Source: Acidimicrobiaceae bacterium (GTDB taxonomy: Bacteria; Actinomycetota; Acidimicrobiia; Acidimicrobiales; Acidimicrobiaceae). Taken from it: a stretch of DNA of 5,450 nt. The stretch's first letter is position 1, and each line of letters opens with the position of its first letter. Below are positions 4,262 through 5,450 of this stretch, piece by piece. Under the pieces are notes generated by a model. The model saw only the letters and a list, made by a program, of their open reading frames with translations, searched no databases and was not told the DNA's origin. The stretch is taken from the NCBI GenBank assembly GCA_013044365.1, contig JABEUP010000126.1, forward strand, positions 1 through 5,450, in the 5' to 3' direction. Made by a program: the position numbers and the translations under genes.

Positions 4262-5449
4262 TTACTTGATGATCTTCGTGACCCGACCCGCACCAACTGT
4301 GCGGCCACCTTCACGAATAGCAAAGCGGAGACCCTCGTCCATAGCAATCGGCTTGCCCAATTCAACGGTCATTGTGACGTTGTCACCGGGAAGAACCATC
4401 TCCGTACCCTCCGGTAGAGTAATTGTTCCGGTAACGTCAGTGGTACGGAAATAGAACTGAGGACGATAGTTGTTAAAGAAAGGCTTGTGGCGTCCACCCT
4501 CCTCCTTTGACAACACGTAAACGTTTGCCTCGAAATTGTGGTGAGGAGTTATCGAACCGGGCTTACACAAAACCTGGCCGCGCTCAACCTCGTTCTTCTT
4601 GGTACCTCTGAGAAGCGCGCCGATATTGTCACCAGCCCGACCCTCATCCAACAGTTTGTTGAACATTTCTACGCCAGTGCACACTGTCTTCTGGGTGTCA
4701 CGAAGACCAACGATCTCAATCTCGTCACCCACGTGCAAAATGCCCGCCTCAACCTTACCAGTGACTACTGTTCCGCGTCCCTGAATAGTGAAGACGTCTT
4801 CGATCGGCATGAGGAACGGCCTCTCGATCTCACGCTGCGGTTCTGGAATGTATTCGTCGACCGCGGTCATCAACTCGACAATCTTGGCTGACCATTCTGC
4901 GTCACCCTCCAGTGCCTTCAAAGCTGAAACACGAATAACCGGAGTGTCGTCACCTGGGAACTCGTACTCGTTTAGAAGTTCTCTAACTTCAAGTTCAACC
5001 AGGTCAAGCAACTCTTCGTCATCGACCATGTCGGCCTTGTTCAAAGCTACAACGATGTAGGGAACACCTACCTGACGGGCAAGTAACACGTGCTCACGTG
5101 TCTGCGGCATCGGACCATCTGCGGCTGAAACGACAAGAATTGCACCATCAACCTGAGCGGCACCGGTGATCATATTCTTGATGTAGTCGGCGTGACCCGG
5201 CATATCTACGTGAGCGTAGTGTCGGTGATCAGTCTCGTACTCGACGTGGGCGATGGAAATTGTTATTCCGCGTGCCCTTTCTTCGGGTGCCTTATCGATC
5301 TGATCAAACGGGGTAAACTTCACGTGTGGGTTCACGCCGGCCAGCGTCTTTGTGATGGCCGCTGTGAGCGTGGTCTTTCCGTGGTCGATGTGGCCCATTG
5401 TGCCCACATTGATGTGAGGCTTAGAGCGCTCAAACTTCTGCTTGGCCAT
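4262..5449 (-). CDS. tuf: Translation elongation factor Tu
   Basis: EF-Tu is the GTPase that carries aminoacyl-tRNA to the ribosomal A site. The 395 aa product is full length (394 in E. coli). Domain 1 has all G motifs: P-loop GHIDHGKTT (19-27), switch I RGITI (60-64), G3 DMPGH (82-86) with catalytic His86, G4 NKAD (137-140) and G5 SAL (175-177). Domain 2 includes GRGTVVTGKVEAG (224-236) and CTGVEMFNKLLDEG. Domain 3 includes GGRHKPFFNNYRPQFYFRTTDVTG and ends REGGRTVGAGRVTKIIK. Two places differ from the usual sequence: Met83 replaces Cys in DCPG, and Lys232 and Ala235 replace the two Arg of GRVERG. GHIDHGKTTLTAAITK and ITISIAHVEY agree with actinobacterial EF-Tu. The ATG is one base from the window edge, so its ribosome site and any fusA neighbour are out of view. 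It precedes the S10 operon, as in a joined str-S10 cluster. Confidence 0.99.
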   Translation of the reverse strand: MAKQKFERSKPHINVGTMGHIDHGKTTLTAAITKTLAGVNPHVKFTPFDQIDKAPEERARGITISIAHVEYETDHRHYAHVDMPGHADYIKNMITGAAQVDGAILVVSAADGPMPQTREHVLLARQVGVPYIVVALNKADMVDDEELLDLVELEVRELLNEYEFPGDDTPVIRVSALKALEGDAEWSAKIVELMTAVDEYIPEPQREIERPFLMPIEDVFTIQGRGTVVTGKVEAGILHVGDEIEIVGLRDTQKTVCTGVEMFNKLLDEGRAGDNIGALLRGTKKNEVERGQVLCKPGSITPHHNFEANVYVLSKEEGGRHKPFFNNYRPQFYFRTTDVTGTITLPEGTEMVLPGDNVTMTVELGKPIAMDEGLRFAIREGGRTVGAGRVTKIIK

Positions 5450-5450
5450 A

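Noticed and set aside
1..5450. An undescribed defence, mobile or biosynthetic system
   Set aside because: All coding space is taken by well-known translation genes in canonical order. No insertion, repeat array or foreign gene is present.

Overview
The window is a ribosomal-protein and elongation-factor locus read entirely from the minus strand. In transcription order (right to left) it holds tuf (EF-Tu), then the start of the S10 operon: rpsJ (S10), rplC (L3), rplD (L4), rplW (L23), rplB (L2), rpsS (S19), rplV (L22) and the first 40 codons of rpsC (S3), which runs off the left edge. All eight complete genes are intact, and the order is the standard bacterial one. No mobile element, CRISPR array, tRNA, rRNA or defence gene is visible.

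The proteins point to Actinomycetota. S10 has the SPHKYKDSREHFEMR block, L3 has GSIGACATPARVFKGTRMAG, S19 closely follows the mycobacterial sequence, L2 ends in GGRHPVSPWGQPEGRTR, and L22 carries a long C-terminal tail. Base composition is near 50 % GC by eye, low for that phylum. A deep-branching or environmental actinobacterium, possibly Acidimicrobiia-like, is my best guess, and the class is only an inference.

Layout: 5449-4262 is tuf. 4261-4135 is a 127-nt spacer with a strong 13-bp hairpin just after tuf and a second 8-bp hairpin in front of rpsJ. 4134-3808 is rpsJ. 3807-3601 is a 207-nt gene-free spacer between rpsJ and rplC, where this operon is normally tightly packed; it is dense in inverted repeats and is the least explained part of the window. 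From 3600 to the left edge the genes are packed with 2 to 14 nt between them, or overlap by one base (TAATG) at rplD/rplW and rpsS/rplV, which suggests translational coupling.

The products act together in translation. EF-Tu delivers aminoacyl-tRNA to the ribosome. S10, S19 and S3 lie in the head of the 30S subunit, and S10 is also the transcription antitermination factor NusE. L2, L3, L4, L22 and L23 are 50S proteins that reach the peptidyl-transferase region or line the exit tunnel. I found no convincing undescribed system. Worth a second look are the structured rpsJ-rplC spacer, two substitutions at conserved EF-Tu sites (DCPG to DMPG, and GRVERG to GKVEAG), and the acidic tail that makes L22 about twice the E. 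coli length.
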